Positions 17,626 to 26,774 of a stretch of 64,000 nt of DNA are shown here, piece after piece; position 1 is the first letter of the stretch; each line of letters starts with the position of its first letter. Source of the DNA: Clostridia bacterium (lineage in GTDB: Bacteria > Bacillota > Clostridia > Oscillospirales > Acutalibacteraceae); the NCBI GenBank assembly GCA_017454485.1, contig JAFTCX010000027.1:1-64000 (forward strand). Reading direction: 5' to 3'. The position numbers and the translations under genes are program-made. The notes beneath the pieces were generated by a model, which saw only the letters and a list, made by a program, of their open reading frames with translations, ran no database searches and was not told the origin of the DNA.

Positions 17626-18554
17626 GTTTTATTGCCGGCGTCGGCATCACCAATGTCGACTTGCTGTATCAGAATATGCCGCGCATTCCGGCTGCCGGTG
17701 AAGAGGTTTATACCGACCGCTTTTCGCTGCAGCTCGGCGGCGGACTTCCGGCAACGCTGATCAACCTCGGACGGCTCGGCATCCCGACAAAAATTGCGAC
17801 CGAGCTGGGGGATGATCTGTTTTCCGGCTTTGCAAAAGCACAGTTTGAAGAAAACGGTGTGCAGCCGGTGAACCTTTATCACGGCAGCGACATCCCGCTC
17901 AATATCACCAGTGCGATCATTCTCAAAAACGACCGCAGCTTTATCACCTACGGTAAGAGCGATATGCAGCCCGACGACGCGGCAAAGGAAGCGTTCTATC
18001 AAATGGCCAGCGGCGCAAAGCTGTGTTTGATGTCGCCCGGCGGCTTTCTGGATGTCTATCGTAAGCTGAAGGCCGAAGGCACGCTGATGGTGCTCGACAT
18101 GGGCTGGGACGACGAGCTGAGCTTTGAAAAATATGCTTCGGAATTTGAAATCGCCGATATCTACACGCCGAACCGCAAGGAAGCGCTGAAGCTGACGGGC
18201 TGCAGTACGCCGCTTGAAGCCGCAAAGGCGCTGCAAAAGCATTTTTCGCGCGTGGTTGTCAAGGTGGACAAGGACGGCTGCATCGGCATCGACGAAGCGG
18301 GGGCATTCTTTTGCAAGAGCGAGGATGCGTTCAAAAATGTGGACAGCACCGGTGCAGGCGACGCGTTTCTTGCCGGATTGTGCTACGGACTGTATCATGA
18401 CCGGCCGCTGCGCGATTGTGTTGCGTTCGGCAACATCACCGGCGGCAAAGCCGTGACCCAAGTCGGCGCACTGTCGGCGTATGTGACAGAGCCTGAGCTG
18501 CTGACGCTTTCCGAAAAGCTGGAATACACTGTGCTCAATCCCGAAAGATTTTAA
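17622..18554 (+). CDS. PfkB-family carbohydrate kinase
   Basis: A 310-residue ribokinase-like kinase. It has the N-terminal LGGGLPATLINLGRLG pattern (the GG-containing first signature) and the second signature DSTGAGDAFLAG near residue 241, where the aspartate is the catalytic base. It phosphorylates a sugar or sugar derivative that cannot be named from sequence. ATG 17622 overlaps the GH4 stop (ATGA) and has GGAG seven bases upstream; ATG 17616 lies too close to that site. It probably completes the pathway started by GH4. Confidence 0.88.
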   Translation: MSFIAGVGITNVDLLYQNMPRIPAAGEEVYTDRFSLQLGGGLPATLINLGRLGIPTKIATELGDDLFSGFAKAQFEENGVQPVNLYHGSDIPLNITSAIILKNDRSFITYGKSDMQPDDAAKEAFYQMASGAKLCLMSPGGFLDVYRKLKAEGTLMVLDMGWDDELSFEKYASEFEIADIYTPNRKEALKLTGCSTPLEAAKALQKHFSRVVVKVDKDGCIGIDEAGAFFCKSEDAFKNVDSTGAGDAFLAGLCYGLYHDRPLRDCVAFGNITGGKAVTQVGALSAYVTEPELLTLSEKLEYTVLNPERF

Positions 18555-18564
18555 CTTCATTTTA

Positions 18565-18593
18565 TTGATTTTTCCTCCTCTTTGCGGTATAAT
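18565..18593 (+). promoter_or_regulatory. Predicted promoter of the M42 peptidase operon
   Basis: TTGATT (18565-18570), 17 nt, TATAAT (18588-18593). It begins 11 nt after the PfkB stop codon and leaves a leader of about 35 nt before the ATG at 18633. Confidence 0.75.
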
Positions 18594-18632
18594 ACAATGA
18601 ATATATATTTGCTTGTAAGAGGAGACGATCAA

Positions 18633-19658
18633 ATGACAACTGCCGAGCTTTGCTTTGCCTTGGCAAAAGCGAACGGAACCTCCGGTGACGAATCGGCATT
18701 TATTGACGAAACAAGGGTGCTTCTGGCGCCCTTTGCGTCGTTTCAGGAAAACACACTGCACAGCCTGATCGGTGTGGTCGGCACGGGCGAATTTGAAATC
18801 TTGCTCGACGCGCACATCGACCGTGTTGGGCTGCTTGTGCGCGGCATTGACGAAAACGGCTTTTTGCTGGTGGACAAGGTCGGCGGCATCGATCCGCGCG
18901 TGTTGGTCGGCAGCGAAGTGACCGTGATGGGAAAACGCGCGCTGCCCGGCGTGATCTGTTCCACACCGCCGCATCTGCAAAAGGGCGGCGAAAACAAAAG
19001 CGAGGTTTCGCTGAAAGCGCTGGCCGTGGATGTCGGCCTTTCCAAAGCGCAGGCGCAAAAGCTGATTGAAATCGGCGACCGGATTGTATTTCTGCCGAAT
19101 CAGGCAAAGCTGCTCGGCACACGCATTGTGTCCGGCGCGTTTGACGACCGCGCAGGTGTGGCGGCGCTGCTTTTGACAGCCGAGCTTGTGAAAGACAAGC
19201 TGTCCCACTGCCGTGTGCGTTTGCAGCTCGCTTCGCAGGAAGAGACCGGCGGCAGCGGCGCAAAAACAAGTGCGTTTACCGCTGCGCCCGATGTTGCAAT
19301 CGCTGTAGACGTCGGCTTCGGCAGCGATCCCTATTGCGACAAGCACGAAACAATCGACCTCGGCGGCGGCCCGTCGATCGGCATTTCTCCGGCGCTTGAC
19401 CGTGCGCTGACACAGGAGCTTATCGCGGTGGCAAAGGACAACGGCACTCCCTATCAGCACGACGTGATGCCCGGACGCACCGGCACGAACGCCGATTCCA
19501 TCAACATTTCCCGCGGCGGCGTCAAAACCGCGCTGCTCTCGATCCCGCTGCGCTCCATGCATACGGCGGTCGAGGTCATCGACACCGAAGATGTGGAAAA
19601 CACCGCAAAGCTGCTTGCGGCATATATTCTCAAAAAGGAGGCGGAGCTCTCATGCTGA
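18633..19658 (+). CDS. M42-family metallopeptidase, first of a tandem pair
   Basis: A 341-residue M42 (glutamyl aminopeptidase/TET-like) protein; these assemble into large cytosolic particles that trim peptides. Likely metal and catalytic positions are LDAHIDRVG near residue 57, GAFDDRAG near 171, ASQEETGGSG near 203, AVDVGFGSD near 226 and RSMHTAVE near the end. The first motif has Arg where most members have Glu (HxDE), so activity or specificity may differ. The start with AGAGGAG fits the promoter at 18565. It overlaps the second M42 gene by 7 bases (ATGCTGA). Confidence 0.85.
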   Translation: MTTAELCFALAKANGTSGDESAFIDETRVLLAPFASFQENTLHSLIGVVGTGEFEILLDAHIDRVGLLVRGIDENGFLLVDKVGGIDPRVLVGSEVTVMGKRALPGVICSTPPHLQKGGENKSEVSLKALAVDVGLSKAQAQKLIEIGDRIVFLPNQAKLLGTRIVSGAFDDRAGVAALLLTAELVKDKLSHCRVRLQLASQEETGGSGAKTSAFTAAPDVAIAVDVGFGSDPYCDKHETIDLGGGPSIGISPALDRALTQELIAVAKDNGTPYQHDVMPGRTGTNADSINISRGGVKTALLSIPLRSMHTAVEVIDTEDVENTAKLLAAYILKKEAELSC

Positions 19659-20671
19659 ACACCCTGAAAACGCTCTGTCTGCTGAACGGCACCTCCGGCA
19701 GAGAAGAACGCGTGCGCGATTATATTTTGGAACGCCTTTCGGGAAAAGCGGATGTGACCGTGGACCCGCTGGGCAATGTGATCGCCTTTGTGCGCGGCAA
19801 AGAACGCGCAAAGAATAAAGTCATGCTTTCAGCGCACATGGATGAGGTCGGCTTCATCATCACTGGCATCACTGACGAAGGCTGTCTTCGCTTTGATGCG
19901 GTCGGCGGCATCGACGCAAAAGTTGTAGTCGGCCGCCTTGTGACGGTCGGCGAAGAAGCGCTGCCCGGCGTGATCGGCATCAAGGCCATTCATCTCACCG
20001 AGGGCGATGAGGGCAAACAAGTGCCCGCACTTTCCAAATGCTTCATCGACATCGGCGCAGCCTCTAAGGAGGATGCGATGCAGCACGTCTGCGTCGGCGA
20101 CAGCGCCTATTTTGTATCGGACTATAAAGAGCTCGGCGAACACAAGATCAAGGCCAAGGCGATCGACGACCGCTTCGGCTGCAGTGTGATGCTGGACATG
20201 ATCGACAAGGGCGTGACTTATGACGCGACATTTGCCTTCCTTGTGCAGGAGGAGATCGGTCTGCGCGGCGCGACGGCTGCGGCGTATACCGTGTCGCCCG
20301 ATTATGCCATTGTGCTCGAAGCCACCACAGCGGCGGACGTTGCCGGTGTGCCCGACGCGGAAAAAGTCTGCGTGCAGGGCGAAGGCGCCGTGGTTTCGTT
20401 CATGGACCGCTCCACTTTGTATGACCGCGCGCTGTTCCAGGATGCGTTTGCGCTCGCAAAGGAAAAGAACATTCCCATTCAGACCAAAACGACCGTGGCC
20501 GGCGGCAACGACGCCGGGGCGATCCATAAATCCGGCGGCGGCGTAAAAACGCTTTGCGTCTCGCTGCCGTGCCGGTATATCCATTCCGCGACGAGCGTTG
20601 CGGACAAACGCGACATGACCGCCTGCCGCGCTATGGCAGAAGCGCTGCTGAACGCCTACGCGGTATGCTGA
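19652..20671 (+). CDS. M42-family metallopeptidase, second of a tandem pair
   Basis: A 339-residue paralogue of the preceding gene with the complete set of family motifs: LSAHMDEVGF (with the normal HMDE), KAIDDRFG, VQEEIGLRGA, LEATTAADV and CRYIHSATS. It should be an aminopeptidase with two bound metal ions. Adjacent M42 paralogues often form hetero-oligomeric TET particles, which is possible here. The overlapping ATGCTGA joins it to both its upstream and downstream neighbours. Confidence 0.9.
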   Translation: MLNTLKTLCLLNGTSGREERVRDYILERLSGKADVTVDPLGNVIAFVRGKERAKNKVMLSAHMDEVGFIITGITDEGCLRFDAVGGIDAKVVVGRLVTVGEEALPGVIGIKAIHLTEGDEGKQVPALSKCFIDIGAASKEDAMQHVCVGDSAYFVSDYKELGEHKIKAKAIDDRFGCSVMLDMIDKGVTYDATFAFLVQEEIGLRGATAAAYTVSPDYAIVLEATTAADVAGVPDAEKVCVQGEGAVVSFMDRSTLYDRALFQDAFALAKEKNIPIQTKTTVAGGNDAGAIHKSGGGVKTLCVSLPCRYIHSATSVADKRDMTACRAMAEALLNAYAVC

Positions 20672-21435
20672 CGCTCGCAGAAAAGAAAGACGCAAGGCGG
20701 CTCCTGCGCTTTTGCGAAGGGAGCCTGCTCGGCACCTATCTCGGCTGCCGTCTGCGCTGCTACGGTTTCGATTACCCGTTTGTGAATTTCTGGTTCAGTG
20801 AAAGCGGCGGGGAGCTCACCGCTGTGCTCGGAACGCTCGATCACAGCGCGGTGCTGTTGGCTGCGCCTTGTGCGGATTTTGAAGAGCTTGCCGCGTTTTT
20901 GAATATGCGCGCGTTTTCGTCTGTGATGACAACGGCCGAAACAGCGCGGCGCTGTGGAGTTTCAGAATATACAGAAAAGCACGCGTTTGCGTTTTCCGGC
21001 GGTGAAGCTGTGCCGAAAGCGCAGACGCCGGACGATCTCAAAGATGTTTACGCGCTCATCGTACAGGAGATTCCCGGTTCGTTTTCCCCGGAAAAGCAGG
21101 CGTATCTCGCCTTTCTTTCCGATTTCACCTTTCGAAAAAACCGCGACGCTGCCCGTGCCGCTGTGATTACAAAGGGCGGCGCACTTTGCGCCTGTGCGTT
21201 GACCGCTGCCCAAACACCGACAGCCGCCGTGCTTTCCGGCGTTGCAAGCGATCCGCGTTTTCGCGGAAAAGGCTTTGGAAAGCAGGTTGTGCTTTCGTTG
21301 GCGAACACACTGCAAAACGAGGGTAAGCGTGTCTATGTGATCGCGCTGAACGACAACGCCGCCTCGTTTTATCAAAAAATCGGGTTTCAGCCCCGGGAAA
21401 CCATTGCAATCATTGAAAGGACAACCCATGTTTGA
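20665..21435 (+). CDS. GNAT-family N-acetyltransferase
   Basis: A 256-residue protein whose C-terminal third is a GNAT domain: VASDPRFRGKGFGKQVVLSL contains the acetyl-CoA loop RxxGxG, followed by IALNDNAASFYQKIGFQ. The N-terminal half (MLTLAEKKDARRLLRFCEG) resembles the lead domain of bipartite clostridial GNATs. The acceptor is unknown. ATG 20665 overlaps the M42 stop; an in-frame extension to 20554 lies inside the peptidase. AAAGGA for the next gene lies within its end. Confidence 0.8.
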   Translation: MLTLAEKKDARRLLRFCEGSLLGTYLGCRLRCYGFDYPFVNFWFSESGGELTAVLGTLDHSAVLLAAPCADFEELAAFLNMRAFSSVMTTAETARRCGVSEYTEKHAFAFSGGEAVPKAQTPDDLKDVYALIVQEIPGSFSPEKQAYLAFLSDFTFRKNRDAARAAVITKGGALCACALTAAQTPTAAVLSGVASDPRFRGKGFGKQVVLSLANTLQNEGKRVYVIALNDNAASFYQKIGFQPRETIAIIERTTHV

Positions 21436-22696
21436 TTTCAGCAAAGACCTTTTAAAACAATCCGATCTCGCGCTTGAAAAAGCAAAGAGCGAATTTGCCC
21501 TGATCGACGAGATCACCGAATATAACCAGCAGAAAATGCTTTACGGCTTCATCAAAAACCAAGTGAGCGAAGCGATGTTCACGCCCTCCACCGGCTACGG
21601 CTACGGCGACCGGGGCAGGGAAGTGATCGACCGCCTGTTTGCGGATGTTGTCGGGGCTGAGGACGCTGTGGTGCGCCATAACTTCACCTGCGGCACGCAT
21701 ACGCTCGGCGTCGCGCTGTTCGGTGTGCTGCGCCCGGGCGACACGATGCTGTGTGTGACCGGCCTGCCGTATGACACCATCCAGCCCGTGATCGGCATCG
21801 GCGGCGACGAGGAACGCTCCGGCTCGCTGTGTGATTTCGGCGTACAATATGAACAGGTGGAGCTTTTGCCAGACGGAACGCCCGACTTTGCCGCCATTGA
21901 ACAAGCGGTGAAGGAAAAGCAGCCGGCCATGGTTTATATTCAGCGCTCACGCGGCTACAGCCTGCGCGCGTCGCTGTCGGTTTCGCAGATCGAAACCATT
22001 GTCAAGATCACCAAGGAAAACAGCAGCGCCATCGTCATGGTGGACAATTGCTACGGTGAATTCACCGAAAAGAAAGAGCCGACCGACGTCGGCGCCGATC
22101 TGATGGCAGGCTCGCTGATCAAAAACCCCGGCGGCGGCATCGCGCCCACCGGCGGCTACATTGCCGGACGGCACGACCTTGTGGAAAAATGCTGCTATCG
22201 GCTGACTACACCCGGCCTCGGCCGCGAGGTCGGCGCAACGCTCGGCCATACGCGCGCGCTGTTTATGGGCTTGTTCCAGGCACCGCACATTGTCGGCGAA
22301 GCGCTCAAGACCGCCGCATACGCCGCTGCGCTGTTTTCGCTGCTCGGCTTTGAAACAACGCCGGTTTCCGGCGAAACGCGCCACGATATCATTCAGGCGA
22401 TCAAGCTCAAAAAGGCGGAAAACCTTGTGGCGTTTTGCCGCGGATTGCAAAAGGCGTCGCCGATCGATTCCTTTGTGGTGCCTGAACCCTGCCAGACGCC
22501 CGGCTATGATTGCCCGGTCATCATGGCGGCCGGCGCGTTTACCATGGGCTCGTCGATCGAGCTTTCCGCCGACGGTCCGCTGCGCGAGCCGTTTGCCGTG
22601 TGGATGCAGGGCGGATTGAATTTCCACTCCGCAAAGCTCGCGGTGCTGTGTGCAGCGCAGGAGGTATTGGCACAAGAACAGAAGGTGAACGGATGA
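21428..22696 (+). CDS. PLP-dependent enzyme, methionine gamma-lyase-like / aluminium-resistance family (YnbB)
   Basis: A 422-residue fold-type I PLP enzyme of the YnbB group. Recognisable features are STGYGYGDRGREVID near the N-terminus, VRHNFTCGTHTLG (cofactor phosphate region), MVDNCYGEF and the Schiff-base lysine in GSLIKNPGGGIAPTGGY near residue 230. The family is named for aluminium resistance or methionine gamma-lyase similarity, but its substrate is not established. The start at 21428 is supported by GAAAGGA. It overlaps the GNAT gene and is coupled to the following DUF2461 gene. Confidence 0.88.
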   Translation: MFDFSKDLLKQSDLALEKAKSEFALIDEITEYNQQKMLYGFIKNQVSEAMFTPSTGYGYGDRGREVIDRLFADVVGAEDAVVRHNFTCGTHTLGVALFGVLRPGDTMLCVTGLPYDTIQPVIGIGGDEERSGSLCDFGVQYEQVELLPDGTPDFAAIEQAVKEKQPAMVYIQRSRGYSLRASLSVSQIETIVKITKENSSAIVMVDNCYGEFTEKKEPTDVGADLMAGSLIKNPGGGIAPTGGYIAGRHDLVEKCCYRLTTPGLGREVGATLGHTRALFMGLFQAPHIVGEALKTAAYAAALFSLLGFETTPVSGETRHDIIQAIKLKKAENLVAFCRGLQKASPIDSFVVPEPCQTPGYDCPVIMAAGAFTMGSSIELSADGPLREPFAVWMQGGLNFHSAKLAVLCAAQEVLAQEQKVNG

Positions 22697-23406
22697 GTGA
22701 ATTTCACGGCTTTGACCGCGACACATTTTTGCTGCTTGCCGAAAACCGTTTCAACGACAGCAAGCCCTATTACGAATCTGTGAAGGAAACGCTCAAGCAA
22801 AAGGCAATCTTGCCCTTGCGTGCGATCTGCTCGGATTTGCAGGACGAGCTGTTTGCGGTCGATGAGCACATGATGCTCGTGCCGTCAAAAATGGTGTCGC
22901 GCATCCGCCGCGACACCCGCCGCGCCAAAGATAAAAATATGTACCGCGACAACCTCTGGGTGATGTTCATGCGCCATAAATACGAATGGCGCTGCCAGCC
23001 CTGTATGTGGTTCGAGGTCATGCCCGGCGGCTACACGATCGGTGTCGGCGCGTTCAATACCGACCCGGCGTATATGGAGCATTTTCGCCGTGTGATGCTG
23101 GAAAACCAGCGAGTGTTCCGCGCCGCGCTGAAAAAGGTGCACGCCGTCGGCGCTGTGGAGGATCTTGAACAGTATGCGCGCGAAAAGAGCGGCGACATCG
23201 CGAAGGATCTGAAACCGTATTACAACGCAAAAAGTCTCTATTTTATCCGGTACAGCAGTGATATGGAGCCGCTGTTTGACGGCAGCGTGCTGCAGGAGCT
23301 GCGCGAAAGCATTGCGGCCTATCGCCCGATGTATCAATTTCTTCTCAAAGTGATGGAAGAAGCCATTGCGGAAAAGGGGCAGGATTATGACAACTTTCGA
23401 TTATAA
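22693..23406 (+). CDS. DUF2461 protein (TIGR02453 family)
   Basis: A 237-residue cytoplasmic protein of the DUF2461 family, seen from LLLAENRFNDSKPYYE near the N-terminus, a basic region SRIRRDTRRAKDK, and WFEVMPGGYTIGVGAF in the middle. The family has no assigned activity. The ATG overlaps the upstream stop (ATGA) and the 3' end overlaps the phosphohexomutase start by 20 bases, so it belongs to the same transcript. Confidence 0.8.
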   Translation: MSEFHGFDRDTFLLLAENRFNDSKPYYESVKETLKQKAILPLRAICSDLQDELFAVDEHMMLVPSKMVSRIRRDTRRAKDKNMYRDNLWVMFMRHKYEWRCQPCMWFEVMPGGYTIGVGAFNTDPAYMEHFRRVMLENQRVFRAALKKVHAVGAVEDLEQYAREKSGDIAKDLKPYYNAKSLYFIRYSSDMEPLFDGSVLQELRESIAAYRPMYQFLLKVMEEAIAEKGQDYDNFRL

Positions 23407-24904
23407 AAAACTCAAAAGCGGTACTGATATCCGCGGAGTTGCCGTGCAGACCGCGGAGCATGATGTGGAGCTGACGGACAAAGCCGTTTACGATCTGACG
23501 GGCGGATTTTGCGCCTTTCTTCTCTCGCGCGGCGTCAAGCAGGGTGAGCGTGTTGCCGTTGGCCACGATTCCCGCATCTCCGCCGAACGGATCAAGGCGC
23601 AGGTCATTTCGGCGCTGCGCGATTTCGGCTTTTTTGCGCTCGACTGCGGTCTTGCGTCCACACCGGCAATGTTTATGACAACGGTCGATTTCGGTTGCAG
23701 CGCGGCGGTGCAGATTACCGCGAGCCACCATCCGTTTGACCGCAACGGGCTGAAATTTTTCACCGTGCGCGGCGGGGTGGACAGCGGCGACCTTGACACG
23801 ATCATTGAAAATGCCGCCCATCTGCCTGCACCGAATGCTGAACGCGGCGGTTTTGACACGGCGGATTATATGTCCGTCTATGCGGCGCGGCTGCGCAGAA
23901 TGATCTGTGAAGAAGTGAACGCAAAGGATTTTGAACACCCGCTTTCCGGCTTTCATATTATCGTAGACGCCGGCAACGGTGTTGGCGGTTTTTACGCCTC
24001 GCAGGTGCTTTCTCCCCTCGGCGCCGACATTTCCGGCAGCCAGTTCCTTGAGCCGGACGGCATGTTCCCGAACCATGCGCCGAACCCGGAAAACAAAGAC
24101 GCCATGGCTTCCGTCAGCGCCGCGACAACCACCGCGCACGCGGACCTCGGTGTGATTTTCGACACCGATGTGGACCGCGCAAGCTGTGTGGACAAAACCG
24201 GCAAGGAGATCAACCGCAACCGGCTTGTCGCGCTCGCGTCCATCATCGCGCTGGAGGGCAACGCCGGCGGCACGATCGTCACCGATTCCGTCACTTCAAC
24301 GGGGTTGACCGATTTCATCAATCAAACGCTCGGCGGCGTGCATTACCGCTTTCGCCGGGGCTATCGCAACGTCATCAACAAGCAGATGGAGCTCAACGCG
24401 GCAGGTGTGAACTGTCCGCTGGCGATCGAAACTTCGGGGCACGCGGCTTTCCGCGACAACTACTATCTGGACGATGGCGCCTATCTCATCACGAAGATCA
24501 TCATCAAAACCGCCCAGATGGAACGTGAGGGCAAAGCGCTCGAAAGCTTGATCTCTGCGCTGCGCGACCCTGCCGAGGCGACGGAGCTGCGGCTGAAAAT
24601 TTTGTGCGAAAACTTCAAAGCTTACGGCAACAGCGTGATTGCGCAGATCGAACAGTGCGCGGAAAACCGCACCGACTGGCGTCTTGCCGACGACAACCGC
24701 GAAGGTGTGCGCGTCTTTTTGGATGCGCCGGCGTGCAGGGGATGGTTCCTGCTGCGGCTGAGCGTGCACGATCCGATTATGCCGCTGAACATCGAAAGCG
24801 ACACGGCCGGCGGCGTCAAAGCGATTGCGCGGCAGCTGCTTGAAGTTCTGCAGTCCTGTGCGCAGCTCGATCTTTCTGTGATGCGCGCTTTTCTGAACGA
24901 CTGA
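23387..24904 (+). CDS. Phosphomannomutase/phosphoglucomutase (alpha-D-phosphohexomutase)
   Basis: This interconverts hexose 1- and 6-phosphates for cell-wall and capsule precursors or catabolism. The 505 residues show the phosphoserine loop TASHHPFDRNG near residue 111, the magnesium loop FDTDVDRA near 257, and the sugar-binding ETSGHAAFRDN near 347. The motifs are complete; which sugar it prefers cannot be told. The start codon lies inside the 3' end of the DUF2461 gene (20-base overlap). Confidence 0.9.
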   Translation: MTTFDYKKLKSGTDIRGVAVQTAEHDVELTDKAVYDLTGGFCAFLLSRGVKQGERVAVGHDSRISAERIKAQVISALRDFGFFALDCGLASTPAMFMTTVDFGCSAAVQITASHHPFDRNGLKFFTVRGGVDSGDLDTIIENAAHLPAPNAERGGFDTADYMSVYAARLRRMICEEVNAKDFEHPLSGFHIIVDAGNGVGGFYASQVLSPLGADISGSQFLEPDGMFPNHAPNPENKDAMASVSAATTTAHADLGVIFDTDVDRASCVDKTGKEINRNRLVALASIIALEGNAGGTIVTDSVTSTGLTDFINQTLGGVHYRFRRGYRNVINKQMELNAAGVNCPLAIETSGHAAFRDNYYLDDGAYLITKIIIKTAQMEREGKALESLISALRDPAEATELRLKILCENFKAYGNSVIAQIEQCAENRTDWRLADDNREGVRVFLDAPACRGWFLLRLSVHDPIMPLNIESDTAGGVKAIARQLLEVLQSCAQLDLSVMRAFLND

Positions 24905-24921
24905 ACAAAGGAGGTTTTTCT

Positions 24922-25911
24922 ATGGGAAACCAAAACGAAGCTTGCCCGCTGCATAAAACATCGGTCGGCGGCCAGGCGCTCATTGAAGGCATCATGATGC
25001 AGGGTCCGAAGGGCGCTGCGCTTTCGGTGCGACTGCCGGACGGCAGCATTGACACCGAGATGAAAAACCCGAAGCATATCCGCGACAAGGTCAAATTTCT
25101 CGGCTGGCCGATCATCCGCGGCTGCGTGAATTTTGTGGAATCCATGATCTTCGGCTATCAGTGCCTGATGGAATCCGCCGAAAAAAGCGGGCTTGAGGAT
25201 GTGGATGTACCGGAAGAGGAAATGTCGAAATTCGATCGCTGGCTGAACGCGCATCTGAGCAAAAAGGTGATGAACGTCCTCGCCGCCGGCGCGTCTGTGC
25301 TCGGTGTGCTGCTTGCGTTTGCGCTGTTCTTTTATCTGCCGACGATCATCACAAACTTTTTCAATAAGCTCTCCGACGGAGCGCTGACCAATTTCCGCGC
25401 GCTGATCGAGGGCGTGCTGCGGATGCTGATTTTTGTCGGCTACATCGCTGCGGTGTCGCTCATGAAAGACATCCGCCGCACCTTCATGTATCACGGCGCG
25501 GAGCACAAAACGATCTTTTGCTATGAAAACGGGCTGGAGCTGACGGTGGAAAACGTAAAAAAGCAAATTCGCTTCCATCCGCGCTGCGGCACGTCGTTCA
25601 TGTTTGTGATGATTATCATCAGCGTACTGGTTTCATCCGTCATCTCTGTCGCGTTTCCGCATCTGCGCGACGTGACCGCGCTGTGGATGCTCATCAAGCT
25701 GCTGATTTTGCCGCTGGTGATGGGCTTCGGCTATGAGTTCATCAAATATGCCGGGCGGCACGAAAATGTGCTTGTCAAGATTCTCTCCGCGCCGGGACTC
25801 TGGATGCAGCGTCTGACAACGAAGGAGCCGGACGACGACATGATCGAAGTTGCGCTGGCGGCGTTCAAGGCGGTCATCACCGACGACCCGTCGGACGACG
25901 CGATCCAATGA
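24922..25911 (+). CDS. DUF1385 membrane protein (YqhQ-like)
   Basis: A 329-residue membrane protein of the YqhQ family. The signature GGQALIEGIMMQGP lies near residue 16; hydrophobic helices follow near 120-145, 160-180, 205-235 and 245-265, with the conserved YHGAEHKTIFCYE in between. Its function is unknown. In many Bacillota it precedes prmC and prfA; here prmC overlaps it by ATGA, but prfA does not follow. AAAGGAGG supplies the ribosome site. Confidence 0.88.
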   Translation: MGNQNEACPLHKTSVGGQALIEGIMMQGPKGAALSVRLPDGSIDTEMKNPKHIRDKVKFLGWPIIRGCVNFVESMIFGYQCLMESAEKSGLEDVDVPEEEMSKFDRWLNAHLSKKVMNVLAAGASVLGVLLAFALFFYLPTIITNFFNKLSDGALTNFRALIEGVLRMLIFVGYIAAVSLMKDIRRTFMYHGAEHKTIFCYENGLELTVENVKKQIRFHPRCGTSFMFVMIIISVLVSSVISVAFPHLRDVTALWMLIKLLILPLVMGFGYEFIKYAGRHENVLVKILSAPGLWMQRLTTKEPDDDMIEVALAAFKAVITDDPSDDAIQ

Positions 25912-26774
25912 ACACCCGCGCCTTCCTTGCCGCATTGCGCGAAACGATGCAGCGCGGCGGTGTGGAAAACGCCGCGTTTGAAGCGAGAACGCTGCTGGAA
26001 ATTGTGCTCGGAAAAGAGCGGGCAACAAACGCTTATATCAGCGACGCCGCGCTTTCCGCGCAGCAGACCGCGCAAACCGAAGCGCTGCTGCAGCGCAGAC
26101 TTTCCGGTGAGCCGCTGCAATATCTTTGCGGAAACTGGGACTTTTTGGACAGCACCTTTGCCGTCGGAGAAGGTGTGCTGATTCCGCGCCCGGAAACCGA
26201 AGAGCTGGTGCTGCTTGCGCTTGAACGGATGAAGGGGATGCCCGCGCCCACGGTGTTTGATCTTTGCGCCGGCAGCGGCTGTATCGGGCTTTCTGTCAAA
26301 CGCCGGCGCAGCGACGCGAACGTCTATTTGTTTGAGCTTTCCGAAGGTGCGTTGCGCTACTGCAACGAAAACCGCTGTGCGCTCGGCTTTGCGCGGACGG
26401 TGCCGCTCATTCAAGCGGACGTGCTGCGCGGCTATGCGGCTGTTTCGTCCCTACCGGTGCCGGATGTGATCCTTTCGAATCCGCCGTACATCGCTTCTGC
26501 AGAACTGCCGACCTTGCAGCGCGAAGTGCAAAAAGAGCCGGCCATGGCGCTGGACGGCGGCGAAGACGGGCTTGTGTTTTACCGCGCCATTGCGGAAAAA
26601 TGGCTGCCGTTTTTAAGGCCGGGTGCGCTCGTCGGTGTGGAATGCGGCGAAACGCAGACGCAGCTTGTTGCCGCGCTGTTTGGCTTGCAGGGCTTTTCCT
26701 GCGAGATAAGCAAAGATTTTAACGGCTTTGACCGATTTGTTTTTGCCCGAAAGGGCCAAAGGAGACCGCTATGA
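25908..26774 (+). CDS. prmC: Peptide chain release factor glutamine methyltransferase
   Basis: PrmC methylates the glutamine of the GGQ motif in release factors RF1 and RF2. The 288 residues have an N-terminal helical domain, PRPETEELV near residue 94, the SAM-binding FDLCAGSGCIGLS near 117 and the catalytic NPPY near residue 191. An additional DGGEDGLVFYR matches the family. It is translationally coupled to both neighbours by ATGA overlaps. Confidence 0.95.
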   Translation: MNTRAFLAALRETMQRGGVENAAFEARTLLEIVLGKERATNAYISDAALSAQQTAQTEALLQRRLSGEPLQYLCGNWDFLDSTFAVGEGVLIPRPETEELVLLALERMKGMPAPTVFDLCAGSGCIGLSVKRRRSDANVYLFELSEGALRYCNENRCALGFARTVPLIQADVLRGYAAVSSLPVPDVILSNPPYIASAELPTLQREVQKEPAMALDGGEDGLVFYRAIAEKWLPFLRPGALVGVECGETQTQLVAALFGLQGFSCEISKDFNGFDRFVFARKGQRRPL

